DNA from: Allohahella sp002354735
GTDB taxonomy: Bacteria; Pseudomonadota; Gammaproteobacteria; Pseudomonadales; Oleiphilaceae
NCBI RefSeq assembly: GCF_047946665.1
Contig: NZ_CP172312.1
Location: 3,472,001-3,536,000 of the forward strand
Direction: 5' to 3'
DNA length: 64,000 nucleotides
In this document: positions 52,182 through 61,353 of the stretch, in pieces
Layout of the letters: each line of letters starts with the position of its first letter
Position numbering within the stretch: position 1 is the stretch's first letter
The notes under the pieces: model-generated
What the model saw: only the letters and a program-made list of their open reading frames with translations
Databases searched by the model: none
Told to the model about the DNA's origin: nothing
Position numbers and translations under genes: made by a program

Positions 52182-52757
52182 ATGATCTGCAAACGTGCAC
52201 TATTCATTGCTGCCGGACTCGCGCTGGCCTCTGCGGCTGCGATCGCAGACGAAATAACCGAAGCCATTGATACCGGTCTGAGCGCGTACAAGGATGGCGA
52301 CATGTCGACGGCGGCCAGTCAGCTCGACTATGCCTCAACCCTCATTCGCCAGAAGAAAGCCGAGCAGATTACTGGTGTTTTCCCTGAGCCATTGAGCGGC
52401 TGGACAGCCGAGGATGCACAGAGTGAGAGCTCGGGGGCAGCGATGTTCGGTGGCGGTATTTCGGCAAACCGAAGCTACCAGAAAGGTGATTCTTACCTGA
52501 CGATCGAGCTGGTTATGGACTCGCCCATGCTGCAGTCGATGATGGGCATGTTCAACAATCCTTCGATGATCGCCATGCAGGGTGGAAAGCTTATCAAGAT
52601 CGCTGGCAACAATGCCATGCTCGAAGAAGATGGTGAGCGCACAAAGATCGTTTTCGTGGCCAATAATACGGCGCTGTTTACGCTCACTGGCGATGGTATG
52701 AAAGCTGACGAAGTGAAAGCCTACGCCAACGCCATCAAACTCGACAAACTAAAGTAA
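52182..52757 (+). CDS. Secreted or periplasmic protein, unrecognised
   Basis: 191 residues with a signal peptide (about 1-22, ending AAAIAD). The mature protein has a helical start (EAIDTGLSAYKDGDMSTAAS), then a beta-rich body with a hydrophobic, Met-rich middle (MDSPMLQSMMGMFNNPSMIA) and VFVANNTALFTLTGDGMKA near the end. CAGGAGACG upstream supports ATG 52182. I do not recognise a family; the layout is reminiscent of small periplasmic proteins with a TPR-like front. A hairpin follows at 52779-52806. Confidence 0.7.
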   Translation: MICKRALFIAAGLALASAAAIADEITEAIDTGLSAYKDGDMSTAASQLDYASTLIRQKKAEQITGVFPEPLSGWTAEDAQSESSGAAMFGGGISANRSYQKGDSYLTIELVMDSPMLQSMMGMFNNPSMIAMQGGKLIKIAGNNAMLEEDGERTKIVFVANNTALFTLTGDGMKADEVKAYANAIKLDKLK

Positions 52758-52778
52758 GCAAGCTGCCGGAACAGCCAA

Positions 52779-52806
52779 GGCAGCACCGGTCATAACCGGC
52801 GCTGCC
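52779..52806. terminator. Convergent hairpin, possible terminator
   Basis: Twelve-base arms 52779-52790 and 52795-52806 (one mismatch) around a CATA loop, between the convergent stops at 52757 and 52813. No T tract on either strand, so it may act bidirectionally at reduced strength. Confidence 0.55.
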
Positions 52807-52812
52807 TCGGTA

Positions 52813-53427
52813 TCAAGCCATGAGCCACAGGTTGTGCACGCCGTCATAGACGAACTGCACGGCCAGTGCAGCAAGTATGACACCGAGAAAACGGCGCAAA
52901 ATCTCATCGCCCGTCTTGCCAATCACGCGTTTGAGATAACGCGCCACCAGCATCAGCACGAAGGTCAGCAGCAGCGTGCTGGCAATCGCCGCAGTTATGG
53001 CCAGCTGTCCTTCAGTGTTTGCCGCTCGTGAAAAGAGCAGTATGGCCAATGTCAGCGAGCCGGGACCAGCCAGTAGCGGGATGGACATCGGATACACCGA
53101 GATATCTTCCTTACTGGTGTGGACGGTAAAACGAATTTCACCGGTTATCATTCTAAAGGCCGTGAAAAACAGTAAAAAGCCCCCGGAGATCCGCAGGGCA
53201 TTGATGTTAATACCGAGCTGATGGAATAGCGCCTCGCCATACAGACCGAACACGATAAGCAGCGTGCCGCTGATCAATACCGACTTGATGGCCATGACCA
53301 GTCGGTGCTGGCGCTCCTCTGCAGGTAGCAGCGAATGGAAGATCAACGCAGCACCGATCGGATCGATGATCACGAACAGTGCTGTGAGTGCGTTGAGGTA
53401 TAAGGAGAGGAAGCTGTCGGGAGTCAC
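52813..53427 (-). CDS. MarC/UPF0056 family membrane protein
   Basis: 204 residues with six hydrophobic helices. Family motifs are seen at LYLNALTALFVIIDPIGAAL (about 10-29) and SIPLLAGPGSLTLAILLFSR (about 112-131). MarC was once tied to multiple antibiotic resistance in E. coli, but that link was later withdrawn; the true function is open. The DUF4404 gene lies directly upstream on the same strand (10 bases between them), so the two are probably cotranscribed. Confidence 0.9.
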   Translation of the reverse strand: MTPDSFLSLYLNALTALFVIIDPIGAALIFHSLLPAEERQHRLVMAIKSVLISGTLLIVFGLYGEALFHQLGININALRISGGFLLFFTAFRMITGEIRFTVHTSKEDISVYPMSIPLLAGPGSLTLAILLFSRAANTEGQLAITAAIASTLLLTFVLMLVARYLKRVIGKTGDEILRRFLGVILAALAVQFVYDGVHNLWLMA

Positions 53428-53437
53428 CTGGGCGGCA

Positions 53438-53722
53438 TCAGATACCGATACGCGCCAGCGTGTTGATGATTTCGCGCATTACGCGCTCGGCAGTGGGATG
53501 CTCTGCCGCAAAGCGGGTTTCCAATAGCGTGGCTTGCTCGGCAATCTGTGTGGTGTCCGCGCCGTCCATATCACGATCGGCGTCATCCGAATCGATGTCA
53601 TGAACAGACTGCACCTCAGCCTCCAGATCCTCGATCATTCTGCGGGTTTCAGGGTCGAGATCAGTAGTCCTGATCTCGTCCTGAAGCTGATTCAGCAGCA
53701 GCCTGATATTTTGAATGCTCAT
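53438..53722 (-). CDS. DUF4404 protein
   Basis: 94 residues, acidic and helical: LLLNQLQDEIRTTDLDPETR at the start and EAEVQSVHDIDSDDADRDMD in the middle fit the small DUF4404 family of gammaproteobacteria. It ends ERVMREIINTLARIGI, a helix conserved in the family. No membrane or catalytic features. It heads a likely two-gene transcript with marC. Confidence 0.82.
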   Translation of the reverse strand: MSIQNIRLLLNQLQDEIRTTDLDPETRRMIEDLEAEVQSVHDIDSDDADRDMDGADTTQIAEQATLLETRFAAEHPTAERVMREIINTLARIGI

Positions 53723-53790
53723 CGTTCGAATGCTCCTGGTATGCAGATACGTACAGCATACTACGAGTTGCTCCGAAGGTCAGACGCAAT

Positions 53791-54870
53791 CTACTGACGG
53801 TTCTGCAAAGTAAAGTCGGCGGGTACGGCGAACTGACTATCACGAATCGGTTTTTCGGCGGCCGAAGTCACTTCGTAGATATATCGCACGTTAGGATCGG
53901 TCTTGTCGCCAGTGACCAATTTCTCGGCCTGCTTGCTGAAGAAGCCACCAACCACATCCATAGCCTGGTCTTCAATCGAACCACCGCTCACGGTTGTAGA
54001 CTTCGGCGCCCGCGCCTCCTGGCAGGCGTTAGTTTCGGAGTACCATTCCACCTTGATAGACAGCGGGTATCCCTCTATTTTCGCCAGCGATCTGGTAAAG
54101 TCATTGAACTCCTCAGCATCGGTCCTCTTGATGTCGCCTGTAAAAGCACTCAGCGCACGAACGCCTTCCTTGCCCAGCAAACGGATCATGGGATCGTTCG
54201 CCTCAGTCGCCTTGAGGTAGCCCTCGGTAAATTCGCGATGCGTTCGCCACACTGACTCCTTCGACTCGTCAGGATCGGTGGTCCAGAAAACAAAGCTCAC
54301 CGTGCTCTTGTCCTTACGCTTGGCGGTGTCCTGGAATTCGGTGATCCAGTCGAGCGTATATTCCTTGGCTTCCATACCGGAGATCACGCGGGTCTTGCCG
54401 GTCGCCTTGACCTCAGTATCGTTGCGGACGAGCTCGACCTTACAGTCAAGCTCATCGTAACTTTCATAATCTTCGGTGTCGTCCTCTTCGCTGGACTGCA
54501 TTTTTTCGTTCCAGGCATCCAGCCCGGAAATACAGCCGGTCAGACTGCACTCTTGATAGGTTTCATTGTCGAAATCGACCTGCCATACAAGATTCTTGTC
54601 CAGCCTGAAAATGTCCTGAACATCAGAGTTGAGCCAGCGCATGACGAAGCTGTCGAACTCGGTCTTCTGCTTCAGGCTACGCATGTCACTTCTGGTATAC
54701 ACAGTCTGAACGCCGCTGAAATCCGGCACGAAGCGCCCATTGACTGAGAACTTTGCTTCCACCACCGCAGTCGGGTGAGCTGGAGTGGTGTCCACGGTCT
54801 TTCCGGCGCAGGCCGTGAGTACAGTGCAGCAGCCAATGACTGCCAAAGCGTTCAGACGTGTATTTTTCAT
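53791..54870 (-). CDS. Large lipoprotein of unknown function
   Basis: 359 residues. A signal peptide ends in lipobox LTAC (about residues 18-21), and the mature protein starts CAGKTVDTTPAHP. The body has four further cysteines in a compact region (CSLTGC and DELDC) and an acidic stretch (EEDDTEDYESYDELD), then alternating beta runs (STVSFVFWTTDPDESKESVW, SIKVEWYSETNACQEARAPK) without a recognised family. It lies 23 bases downstream of the haloperoxidase-like gene on the same strand, so it is likely cotranscribed and may act with it at the outer membrane. Confidence 0.72.
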   Translation of the reverse strand: MKNTRLNALAVIGCCTVLTACAGKTVDTTPAHPTAVVEAKFSVNGRFVPDFSGVQTVYTRSDMRSLKQKTEFDSFVMRWLNSDVQDIFRLDKNLVWQVDFDNETYQECSLTGCISGLDAWNEKMQSSEEDDTEDYESYDELDCKVELVRNDTEVKATGKTRVISGMEAKEYTLDWITEFQDTAKRKDKSTVSFVFWTTDPDESKESVWRTHREFTEGYLKATEANDPMIRLLGKEGVRALSAFTGDIKRTDAEEFNDFTRSLAKIEGYPLSIKVEWYSETNACQEARAPKSTTVSGGSIEDQAMDVVGGFFSKQAEKLVTGDKTDPNVRYIYEVTSAAEKPIRDSQFAVPADFTLQNRQ

Positions 54871-54893
54871 TGCATTATCCTATCAGTTGAAGC

Positions 54894-56561
54894 CTATGGG
54901 CGAACGCTGGCGTCGCCTGTCCAGAAACGCTCGGCAAGATCATAGGCTTTGGTGCCAATCTGCTCACCCATCTCACGAGCTCGGAGGTCGCCATCCTGAA
55001 TATGAATGCCGCCATAGATTCGTGAGCGCGAAGCTTCAATGGCAGCATCCTTGAACGTAGGCCAGCGCAACACTAACTCCTGTGACGGACCGGAGTCGTA
55101 AACGAGCGAATTCGGCTTCACAACAAACTGCCCCAGCAGGTCAGGTTTGTCGTCGCCGTTGATATCCTGCACGGTCATCGTGGTGCCATCATAGAAGGTC
55201 GGTGACCCGGTGAAGCTCGTCAGCACTTCGGCTGCCGCACTACTAAAGGTACTGTGGCCAGAGACATACTCTGGGAATGGTGGCGTTACGAACGTCGGGC
55301 TTTGATAGGGTCTCCAGTCCTCGGCAGGAATGTCCTGAAAGCCTTTACCGATCACGTAAGCTGTGATGGTCTGGTTTCGGTACAAGTGCGGAATGGCAGT
55401 CGCCGGCCGCGCTGAATCGTACATCCGCTTGGCATCCCACGCTGCAATGCCTGAATCCAGTAACGCTCCGTTCAGAGCAAAGAACATTTTCACATCCTGC
55501 TCGACGGTGTGGTCGTCACGGCCGGAAACGCCGTGGGCGAGCTGGTTCCAGTGCCCCGGAGGCGCCTCTGTACGCGGACCATCGGCCCAGAACTCGGCAG
55601 CAGCACGTTCTTTGTCTGTGAGTGTGCCGTTGATGGTGAGCACTTCTTCGAACTGGGCTCTAAAGGCTGCATCATTGGTGGTTGTGTTGCCAAGGGCGTC
55701 GGTATAGTCCGTGAAGTCACCAAGTATTGGTGGCGCTACGGGCCTGACTTCGTCACCGCTGCTCATTGCGAAGGGTGTTACAGCACCCCAATGTGGTGTC
55801 AGGAATTTTTGTTCCTTGAAGCTGTCCGGGTTGGACGCGTCGACGATCGGATATCCATTGGCGTCCTTCACAACACCGGTGGGAACGCGAAGGGCCTGCC
55901 ACACGTTCACGTCGTAATCCGCACCGTTGAAACCGTTGACGGCATCCGGATCGGCGCTGTTGCGAGCCACGTAGGTTGGGGTAGCGTAGCCAGCCACAGG
56001 GGTATCTGCATAGTCCGCAGCGGCATTGGAGCCATCATTGGCGCGCTTGGCCATCGCTGCTTCAGCCGCCAGAAAGCCAATACCCTCTGGAGTATCGGTC
56101 GCACCAGCTGTGACAATTGGATAGCCAAGACGTCGCATGTTTTCGCTAAAGTGACCGGTAGAGGCCTCATAAGCCGGGAATTCCTTGATCAGCACCTGAT
56201 ACGCCGCCTGACTCACTGCGCGTGCCTGGTCTGCTTCTGTAGCGGCTGGATCGGCCTTCAAGAGAGGGTCTGCCGCATAGGGTATAGCGACCGAGTCGAA
56301 AGCTGACCATGCATCATACATGGCAGACGACAGGATAAAGAGCTGCCGAGTAGTCACCGTGGGACGTGCACCACTTTCACGGATGCCGGCCAGACCGAGT
56401 TCGTTCCACTGGGCAACGACGCTCAGGCCCTCGTTGAAGACGGAACGCTCTGCACGAAGGGTTGTCTCTTTCTTGTCATTATCGGAGCAGGCAGAGAGCA
56501 TCGGCAATATTGCCAGACCAATGGCCAATGCAAGACCGTGTTTTTTCAAAGGGAATGACAT
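54894..56561 (-). CDS. Vanadium-dependent haloperoxidase-like / PAP2-superfamily secreted protein
   Basis: 555 residues. A signal peptide with lipobox-like LSACSD (about residues 22-27) suggests a surface lipoprotein. The phosphate/vanadate-binding signature is present as GPRTEAPPGHWNQLAH (basic residues and His), YVSGHSTFSSAAAEV (catalytic Ser-Gly-His) and SRSRIYGGIHIQDGD (Arg and axial His). This is the layout of bacterial vanadium chloroperoxidase-like enzymes, which oxidise halides with H2O2, or of the related acid phosphatases. Which reaction it performs cannot be read out. A lipoprotein gene follows by 23 bases. Confidence 0.85.
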   Translation of the reverse strand: MSFPLKKHGLALAIGLAILPMLSACSDNDKKETTLRAERSVFNEGLSVVAQWNELGLAGIRESGARPTVTTRQLFILSSAMYDAWSAFDSVAIPYAADPLLKADPAATEADQARAVSQAAYQVLIKEFPAYEASTGHFSENMRRLGYPIVTAGATDTPEGIGFLAAEAAMAKRANDGSNAAADYADTPVAGYATPTYVARNSADPDAVNGFNGADYDVNVWQALRVPTGVVKDANGYPIVDASNPDSFKEQKFLTPHWGAVTPFAMSSGDEVRPVAPPILGDFTDYTDALGNTTTNDAAFRAQFEEVLTINGTLTDKERAAAEFWADGPRTEAPPGHWNQLAHGVSGRDDHTVEQDVKMFFALNGALLDSGIAAWDAKRMYDSARPATAIPHLYRNQTITAYVIGKGFQDIPAEDWRPYQSPTFVTPPFPEYVSGHSTFSSAAAEVLTSFTGSPTFYDGTTMTVQDINGDDKPDLLGQFVVKPNSLVYDSGPSQELVLRWPTFKDAAIEASRSRIYGGIHIQDGDLRAREMGEQIGTKAYDLAERFWTGDASVRP

Positions 56562-56734
56562 ACAACAACTCCAGGGAGGACCGCTCGAACAGGATTTAAA
56601 GCCGCGGAATTTTATATTGACAATCCTTAATTTGTATATGAGGGTTTTGCGAAGGTATGTAAGGGTGCGTATCTGCGCACATTTCTCACGCCCTCTGAAA
56701 ACCGCCTAAAGATGTAGCGGATAGATGGCTAACA

Positions 56735-58663
56735 TTGAACTTGCTCTATAGCCAGCTACACTTAATCGTAGATAGTAACGCCGCCATAGGGGGCCTGGTT
56801 ATATCAAGGATTTGTAGGAGCTTCTGGCTCGTTGTCTGCGGTCTGCTGCTTGTTGCCTCACATGTCGGGGCTCGTACACCCGTCGATACCACTCAGCCCG
56901 TTATCGATCTGCAACCACTCGTTGATGTTTACGTTGACGATGCGGGCCATCTGTCGCTCGAAGATGTACAGGCGCTGCCGCCTTCCGTCTGGCGACAATC
57001 CATCGATGACCGAGTCGCACTTGGATTCAATCGTGCCGTCCACTGGTTCAAGCTGGATCTGCTCGTGGAGCAGCCCAGCCTTGAAGGCTGGCTGCTGGAA
57101 CTGTCGTATCCGCTAATCGATCAGGTTGAGCTTTTCGTTATCCAGAACGGCAAAGTCATGCGTTCGGGCATCACCGGAGACCGGGTCGAATTCGATCAGC
57201 GACCCCTGGATCATCGCAACTTCCTGTTTCCGCTTGCACTCGATAGCGCCGGCGAACTCACGCTCTACTTGCAGGTACAGACAGATGGCGCGATGGAGCT
57301 GCCGCTGCATCTCTGGCAGAAAAACGCCTTCATAGAGGCCGAAGGCACCGTTCTGGCACTTCAGTCGATGTATTTCGGCCTCATGATCGGCATGCTGCTG
57401 TACAACCTCTTCATCTTCCTGGTACTGCGCGATCGCAGTTATTTCTGGTATCTGGGTGTCACGGCGTCGATCATGCTGTTCCAGGCCAGCCTTCACGGCT
57501 TTGGATTTCAATACCTATGGCCCGGTTCGGTCTGGTGGCAGGATCAGTCTGTGGCTGTGATGGCCGCCAGCTCGTCTGCCTTCACAGTACTTTTCGCCAG
57601 AAGCTTCCTTGGCTATACCGGCACACGGGGCCTGGGCGCCGACGGCCTGAAGTGGTTGGGCGTGGTAAGCATCGCAATCGTGGCACTCACGGTTCTGCTG
57701 CCTTACCAGTACGCCATCCGCCTTGCCGCTGGTTTGGGCGCTATCACACCGATACTGGTTATGGCCGCAGGTATATCGAAATGGCGTACTGGCAGCCTGT
57801 CTGCGCGCTATTTTACGATTGCATGGTCTGTATTCATGGCTGCGACGGTCGTTTTGGTCCTGAGCAAGTTTGGCTATATCCCGAGCAGCGGCTACACCGA
57901 GAATGCGCAGCAGATCGGCTCCGCCATGGAAGTCCTGCTGCTGTCCATCGCGCTGGCTCAGCGATTCTCTGAAGAGCGCAGCAAACGGCTCGAAGCTCAG
58001 GAACAGGCGCTCATCAGTGAACGAGTGGCCCGTGAAGCCCAGCAGGAGATCGCCCGCACTCAGAGCGCAGCTGCCGAGCGTCTGGAGCATCGCGTGGTTG
58101 AGCGTACCGCCGAGCTGCAATCGGCCATGCAGCAGCTTTCGGAAGCCAATATGCTATTGCGTAACCTGAGCTCGCTCGATGGCCTGACTGGTGTGCACAA
58201 CCGGCGCGCCTTCGATGAGCGCTTCGATCTGGAATGGCGGCGCTCGCAACGCAACGGAACACTGCTGTCCCTGTTGCTGATCGACATCGATCACTTCAAG
58301 AAACTCAATGATAGCGCCGGTCACCTCGCAGGCGATGAATGCTTGCGTCAGGTTGCCGACTGCATCAAGGACAGTATCCGCCGACCGCCAGACTTCTGTG
58401 CCCGCTTTGGCGGCGAAGAGTTCGTGGTTATCCTTCCCGAAACGGACGCGCCCGGCGCCGTTCATACCGCGAACCGCATCCGTCGGAGCATTGAAAGTCT
58501 CGACATTCGCTTCAACGAGCACTCCCTGAAGCTTACTGCGAGCATAGGTTGCTGCAGCCTCGTGCCGCAGGCCGACGATGACCTCCACTCACTTATCGAG
58601 TGCGCAGACAAAGCGCTTTATGCCGCCAAGGGCGACGGCCGTAATCTCGTGAAAGTGGCCTGA
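56735..58663 (+). CDS. Diguanylate cyclase with 7TMR-DISM sensor
   Basis: 642 residues. Signal-peptide-like start (about 22-45), 7TMR-DISMED2-like periplasmic domain (about 55-195), seven membrane helices (about 205-410), coiled coil (about 425-480) and GGDEF domain with active-site ARFGGEEFVVIL. An RxxD inhibitory site (RPPD) lies five residues before the GGEEF, so feedback inhibition by c-di-GMP is likely; metal Asp is in LLLIDIDHFKKLNDSAGH. It should make c-di-GMP in response to a periplasmic ligand. The start TTG 56735 has no clear ribosome binding site and is uncertain. The sensor resembles that of the hybrid kinase at 18918-21455. Confidence 0.9.
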   Translation: MNLLYSQLHLIVDSNAAIGGLVISRICRSFWLVVCGLLLVASHVGARTPVDTTQPVIDLQPLVDVYVDDAGHLSLEDVQALPPSVWRQSIDDRVALGFNRAVHWFKLDLLVEQPSLEGWLLELSYPLIDQVELFVIQNGKVMRSGITGDRVEFDQRPLDHRNFLFPLALDSAGELTLYLQVQTDGAMELPLHLWQKNAFIEAEGTVLALQSMYFGLMIGMLLYNLFIFLVLRDRSYFWYLGVTASIMLFQASLHGFGFQYLWPGSVWWQDQSVAVMAASSSAFTVLFARSFLGYTGTRGLGADGLKWLGVVSIAIVALTVLLPYQYAIRLAAGLGAITPILVMAAGISKWRTGSLSARYFTIAWSVFMAATVVLVLSKFGYIPSSGYTENAQQIGSAMEVLLLSIALAQRFSEERSKRLEAQEQALISERVAREAQQEIARTQSAAAERLEHRVVERTAELQSAMQQLSEANMLLRNLSSLDGLTGVHNRRAFDERFDLEWRRSQRNGTLLSLLLIDIDHFKKLNDSAGHLAGDECLRQVADCIKDSIRRPPDFCARFGGEEFVVILPETDAPGAVHTANRIRRSIESLDIRFNEHSLKLTASIGCCSLVPQADDDLHSLIECADKALYAAKGDGRNLVKVA

Positions 58664-58714
58664 TGAGCGGGTAAGTCTCCGCCACTCAAATCTGATGACT
58701 GCTCCAACTTGATA

Positions 58715-59641
58715 TCAGCCTATGCTCATGAAGTCGAAAAGCCACTGAGCCAGGGGAATCGTCGCCATGCCTAGGAGTGTCTGGATGCTGATGATCTGTG
58801 CCATGGTGCCCGAGGCGCCGCCAAGCTGACGCGAGAGGATATAGGACGAAGTCGCAGTGGGTAGCGCGCCAAGGATGAGGAACACCAGCAGGGTCTGCTG
58901 ATCGTCAATGAAAATGGCGGCACTCGCCACAAACACCAGCGGAAACACCAGCAGCTTGAAGGCACTGCTGATCAGGATAGGACTGCTATCCGCTCGCAGG
59001 CCAGTCAGCTTCAGGGCCGCCCCCACGCAAAGCAAACCGAATGGCAAGGCCATTTCGCCGATGAGCGCGATGGCCGCTTCGATCGGCTGCGTCAGGCTCA
59101 CGTTCAGACCGTTGAAAGCCACCCCGAGTACGCTGCCGATTATCAGTGGGTTGGAGGCAATAGCCTTCAGCACAGCCTTGGCGTTTACGGCACTCGCGTT
59201 GGCATAGAATGAAAAGCAGAGGATGCACAAGATATTCAGCAGCGGAATCATGATAGCCATCGCAAGGGCAGCGATGGCGACTGCGCCGTCTCCGTAGAGC
59301 ACTTGCACGGCTGCGAGCCCGATGTAGGAGTTGAAGCGGATGCCACCCTGGTATACCGACGTGAACATCGGTCCCGACCATCTGAAGATGCGATTGAGCA
59401 GCCAGAGCAGGCATGTGGCAATTGCCAATCCGACCACGACTGGCTGCACCAGCTTGAGCAGACTCACACCCTGGGGGTCGGCATGCATCAGTTTGTCGAT
59501 GAGCATGAGCGGGAACAGGAAGTAGTACAGGAAGCGCTCCGCTGGATCCCAGAAACTGTCACCCGGGAACTGGTAGCGGCGCAGACCGTAGCCCACCAGG
59601 ATCAGGAGGAATACCGGCAGCAGGCCAGCTGAAGCAGTCAT
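58715..59641 (-). CDS. AEC (auxin efflux carrier) family transporter
   Basis: 308 residues, ten hydrophobic helices: ASAGLLPVFLLILVGYGLRR at the start, then FRWSGPMFTSVYQGGIRFNS and NPLIIGSVLGVAFNGLNVSL for the characteristic broken helices. The start ATG 59641 overlaps the stop of queE by one base (TGATG); the longer frame adds a 25-residue nonsense extension over queE. Family members export organic acids, amino acids or other anions; the substrate is unknown. Coupling to queC-queE is odd and hints at a link to deazapurine intermediates. Confidence 0.87.
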   Translation of the reverse strand: MTASAGLLPVFLLILVGYGLRRYQFPGDSFWDPAERFLYYFLFPLMLIDKLMHADPQGVSLLKLVQPVVVGLAIATCLLWLLNRIFRWSGPMFTSVYQGGIRFNSYIGLAAVQVLYGDGAVAIAALAMAIMIPLLNILCILCFSFYANASAVNAKAVLKAIASNPLIIGSVLGVAFNGLNVSLTQPIEAAIALIGEMALPFGLLCVGAALKLTGLRADSSPILISSAFKLLVFPLVFVASAAIFIDDQQTLLVFLILGALPTATSSYILSRQLGGASGTMAQIISIQTLLGMATIPLAQWLFDFMSIG

Positions 59642-60384
59642 CAGTCGATGCCGAGATATTTGTGCGTCTGCAGTGACAGTTTCCACGGCGGGTTGGCCAT
59701 GCAGTACTGAACGCAATCGGCGGTGTGGTTGGTGATGCGCGGGCTAGGCAGCGCATCGGAAGACGTGACATCGGCAGAGCCAACCGTAATGAGATTGGAG
59801 TCCCGCAACGCGGCTACCTGCTCCGGCGTACCGGACTGCGTGAGGTAGCGATCATCACGGGGCGATAGATAGTAGTGGTCAGCCTTGATATGGGCGCAGT
59901 CTTCCGGATCAAGATCATCCTGCGGATAAACAAACTTGAGCTCATTGCAGCTGTCGATCACGACAGTGGAACGGCCCTTCGGACTCACACAGATCCAGTC
60001 GATGCCAGCTGGTGCAGGCAATGTGCCGTTGGTTTCGACCGCGATCTCGAAACCACGATCATGCAGGGCGGCGATCAGACCATCATCGAGTTGCAGGAGG
60101 GGCTCACCGCCCGTGCAGACTACAAACGCCGGGCGAAATGCTGCAGGCCAGAGTGAAATGAGATGATCGGCGAGTGCATTGGCATCCGCGAAGGTGCCGC
60201 CATTCTGACCATCAACGCCGACGAAGTCTGTGTCACAGAAGTTGCAGATGGCTGAAGCACGGTCCGATTCCCGTCCATTCCATAGATTGCACTTGCTGAA
60301 GCGACAGAACACGGCTGGGCGACCCTGGTTCGCCCCCTCCCCCTGAAGCGTGTAAAACGCCTCCTTTATTCGATAGCCGGTCAA
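59641..60384 (-). CDS. queE: 7-carboxy-7-deazaguanine synthase QueE
   Basis: 247 residues of the radical-SAM superfamily. The iron-sulfur cysteines are spaced C32-x14-C47-x2-C50 (CNLWNGRESDRASAICNFCD), the longer-loop form known in gammaproteobacterial QueE. FVVCTGGEPLLQLD (GGE motif) and FEIAVETNGTLPAP follow. It rearranges carboxy-tetrahydropterin to 7-carboxy-7-deazaguanine, a step to queuosine in tRNA. The queC gene is 26 bases upstream; the downstream transporter overlaps the stop. queD and queF are not in the window. Confidence 0.94.
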   Translation of the reverse strand: MTGYRIKEAFYTLQGEGANQGRPAVFCRFSKCNLWNGRESDRASAICNFCDTDFVGVDGQNGGTFADANALADHLISLWPAAFRPAFVVCTGGEPLLQLDDGLIAALHDRGFEIAVETNGTLPAPAGIDWICVSPKGRSTVVIDSCNELKFVYPQDDLDPEDCAHIKADHYYLSPRDDRYLTQSGTPEQVAALRDSNLITVGSADVTSSDALPSPRITNHTADCVQYCMANPPWKLSLQTHKYLGID

Positions 60385-60410
60385 TTTAGCTACTTACCTT
60401 CATAGTAGGA

Positions 60411-61172
60411 TCAAACCTTCAGATCCGGACGATCGACATTTGGCTCATATGGCAAAGGATCGACCACACCATTTTCGGCAAAGGCTTCGAGACGTTCAAC
60501 GCATGAACCACACTTGCCACAGGCTTTTTCACGGCCGTTGTAGCAGGTCCAGGTCATGCTGTAGTCAAGGCCCATGGCCAGCCCCTGGCCTAGAATGTCG
60601 ATCTTGTCGATCCCCACGAAAGGTGCTTCGACCCGCACTGGCTCATAGTTGGCGATCACACTCACGGCGTTCATGCGCTCCAGAAACTCTGGCCTGCAAT
60701 CGGGATAGATGGCATGATCGCCTCCATGAGCCCCGAAATACACGGCTTCGGCCTTGATGGAAACAGCATAGCCGATTGCCAGTGACAGCAGAATCATGTT
60801 GCGATTCGGTACCACGGTCGACTTCATTGACTCGGATTCGTAATGACCTTCTGGTACATCTATCGCATCGGTGAGTGACGAGCCCGCAAGCAGGCTGTTC
60901 ACTGCAGTGATATCAATGATCCGGTGCGGGATGCCGAGCGATTTACAGACATCCGCCGCATAAATCAGCTCTTTTTTATGTCTTTGACCATAGTCAAAAG
61001 ACAGGGCGTGTACCAGATCCCGCTGCGGCACGGCCTCTGCCTGAACTCGGGCAGACGGGCCGACCTGCTGCAGGAGGCTGTGCAGAAGCGTGTAGGAATC
61101 CATGCCGCCGGAAAAGATGACTACACTAGGGGAATCACCGGACGGCGCGTTGTTAAATGAACGTGAAGACAT
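60411..61172 (-). CDS. queC: 7-cyano-7-deazaguanine (preQ0) synthase QueC
   Basis: 253 residues. ATP-pyrophosphatase P-loop [10 protein letters not shown] (about 22-31), [20 protein letters not shown], and the zinc-binding end [20 protein letters not shown] (four Cys). It forms preQ0 from the QueE product with ATP and ammonia. The ring of Zn cysteines is complete. It starts the minus-strand transcript queC-queE-AEC. Upstream GGAG is 11 bases before ATG 61172, a rather long spacing. No preQ1 riboswitch is seen. Confidence 0.95.
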   Translation of the reverse strand: MSSRSFNNAPSGDSPSVVIFSGGMDSYTLLHSLLQQVGPSARVQAEAVPQRDLVHALSFDYGQRHKKELIYAADVCKSLGIPHRIIDITAVNSLLAGSSLTDAIDVPEGHYESESMKSTVVPNRNMILLSLAIGYAVSIKAEAVYFGAHGGDHAIYPDCRPEFLERMNAVSVIANYEPVRVEAPFVGIDKIDILGQGLAMGLDYSMTWTCYNGREKACGKCGSCVERLEAFAENGVVDPLPYEPNVDRPDLKV

Positions 61173-61353
61173 GACGGGTGCGGGATCTCCATGGCTGAGA
61201 CGGCACTTTACTGGATCTGAAAACGAGAGGCGACCGCTTTATGGCGCTGATATCGGGCCTTCGCATGGCCTCAACCTGGCGCGGAAGCGGATCAGGACAC
61301 CTGGCTGAAGCAGACATGGCCGATACTGCATCAGTTAATCTGGCGGAGACGCT

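Noticed and set aside
61173..61353. PreQ1 riboswitch upstream of queC
   Set aside because: No compact pseudoknot with the A-rich tail was seen, and the region is shared with a divergent gene.
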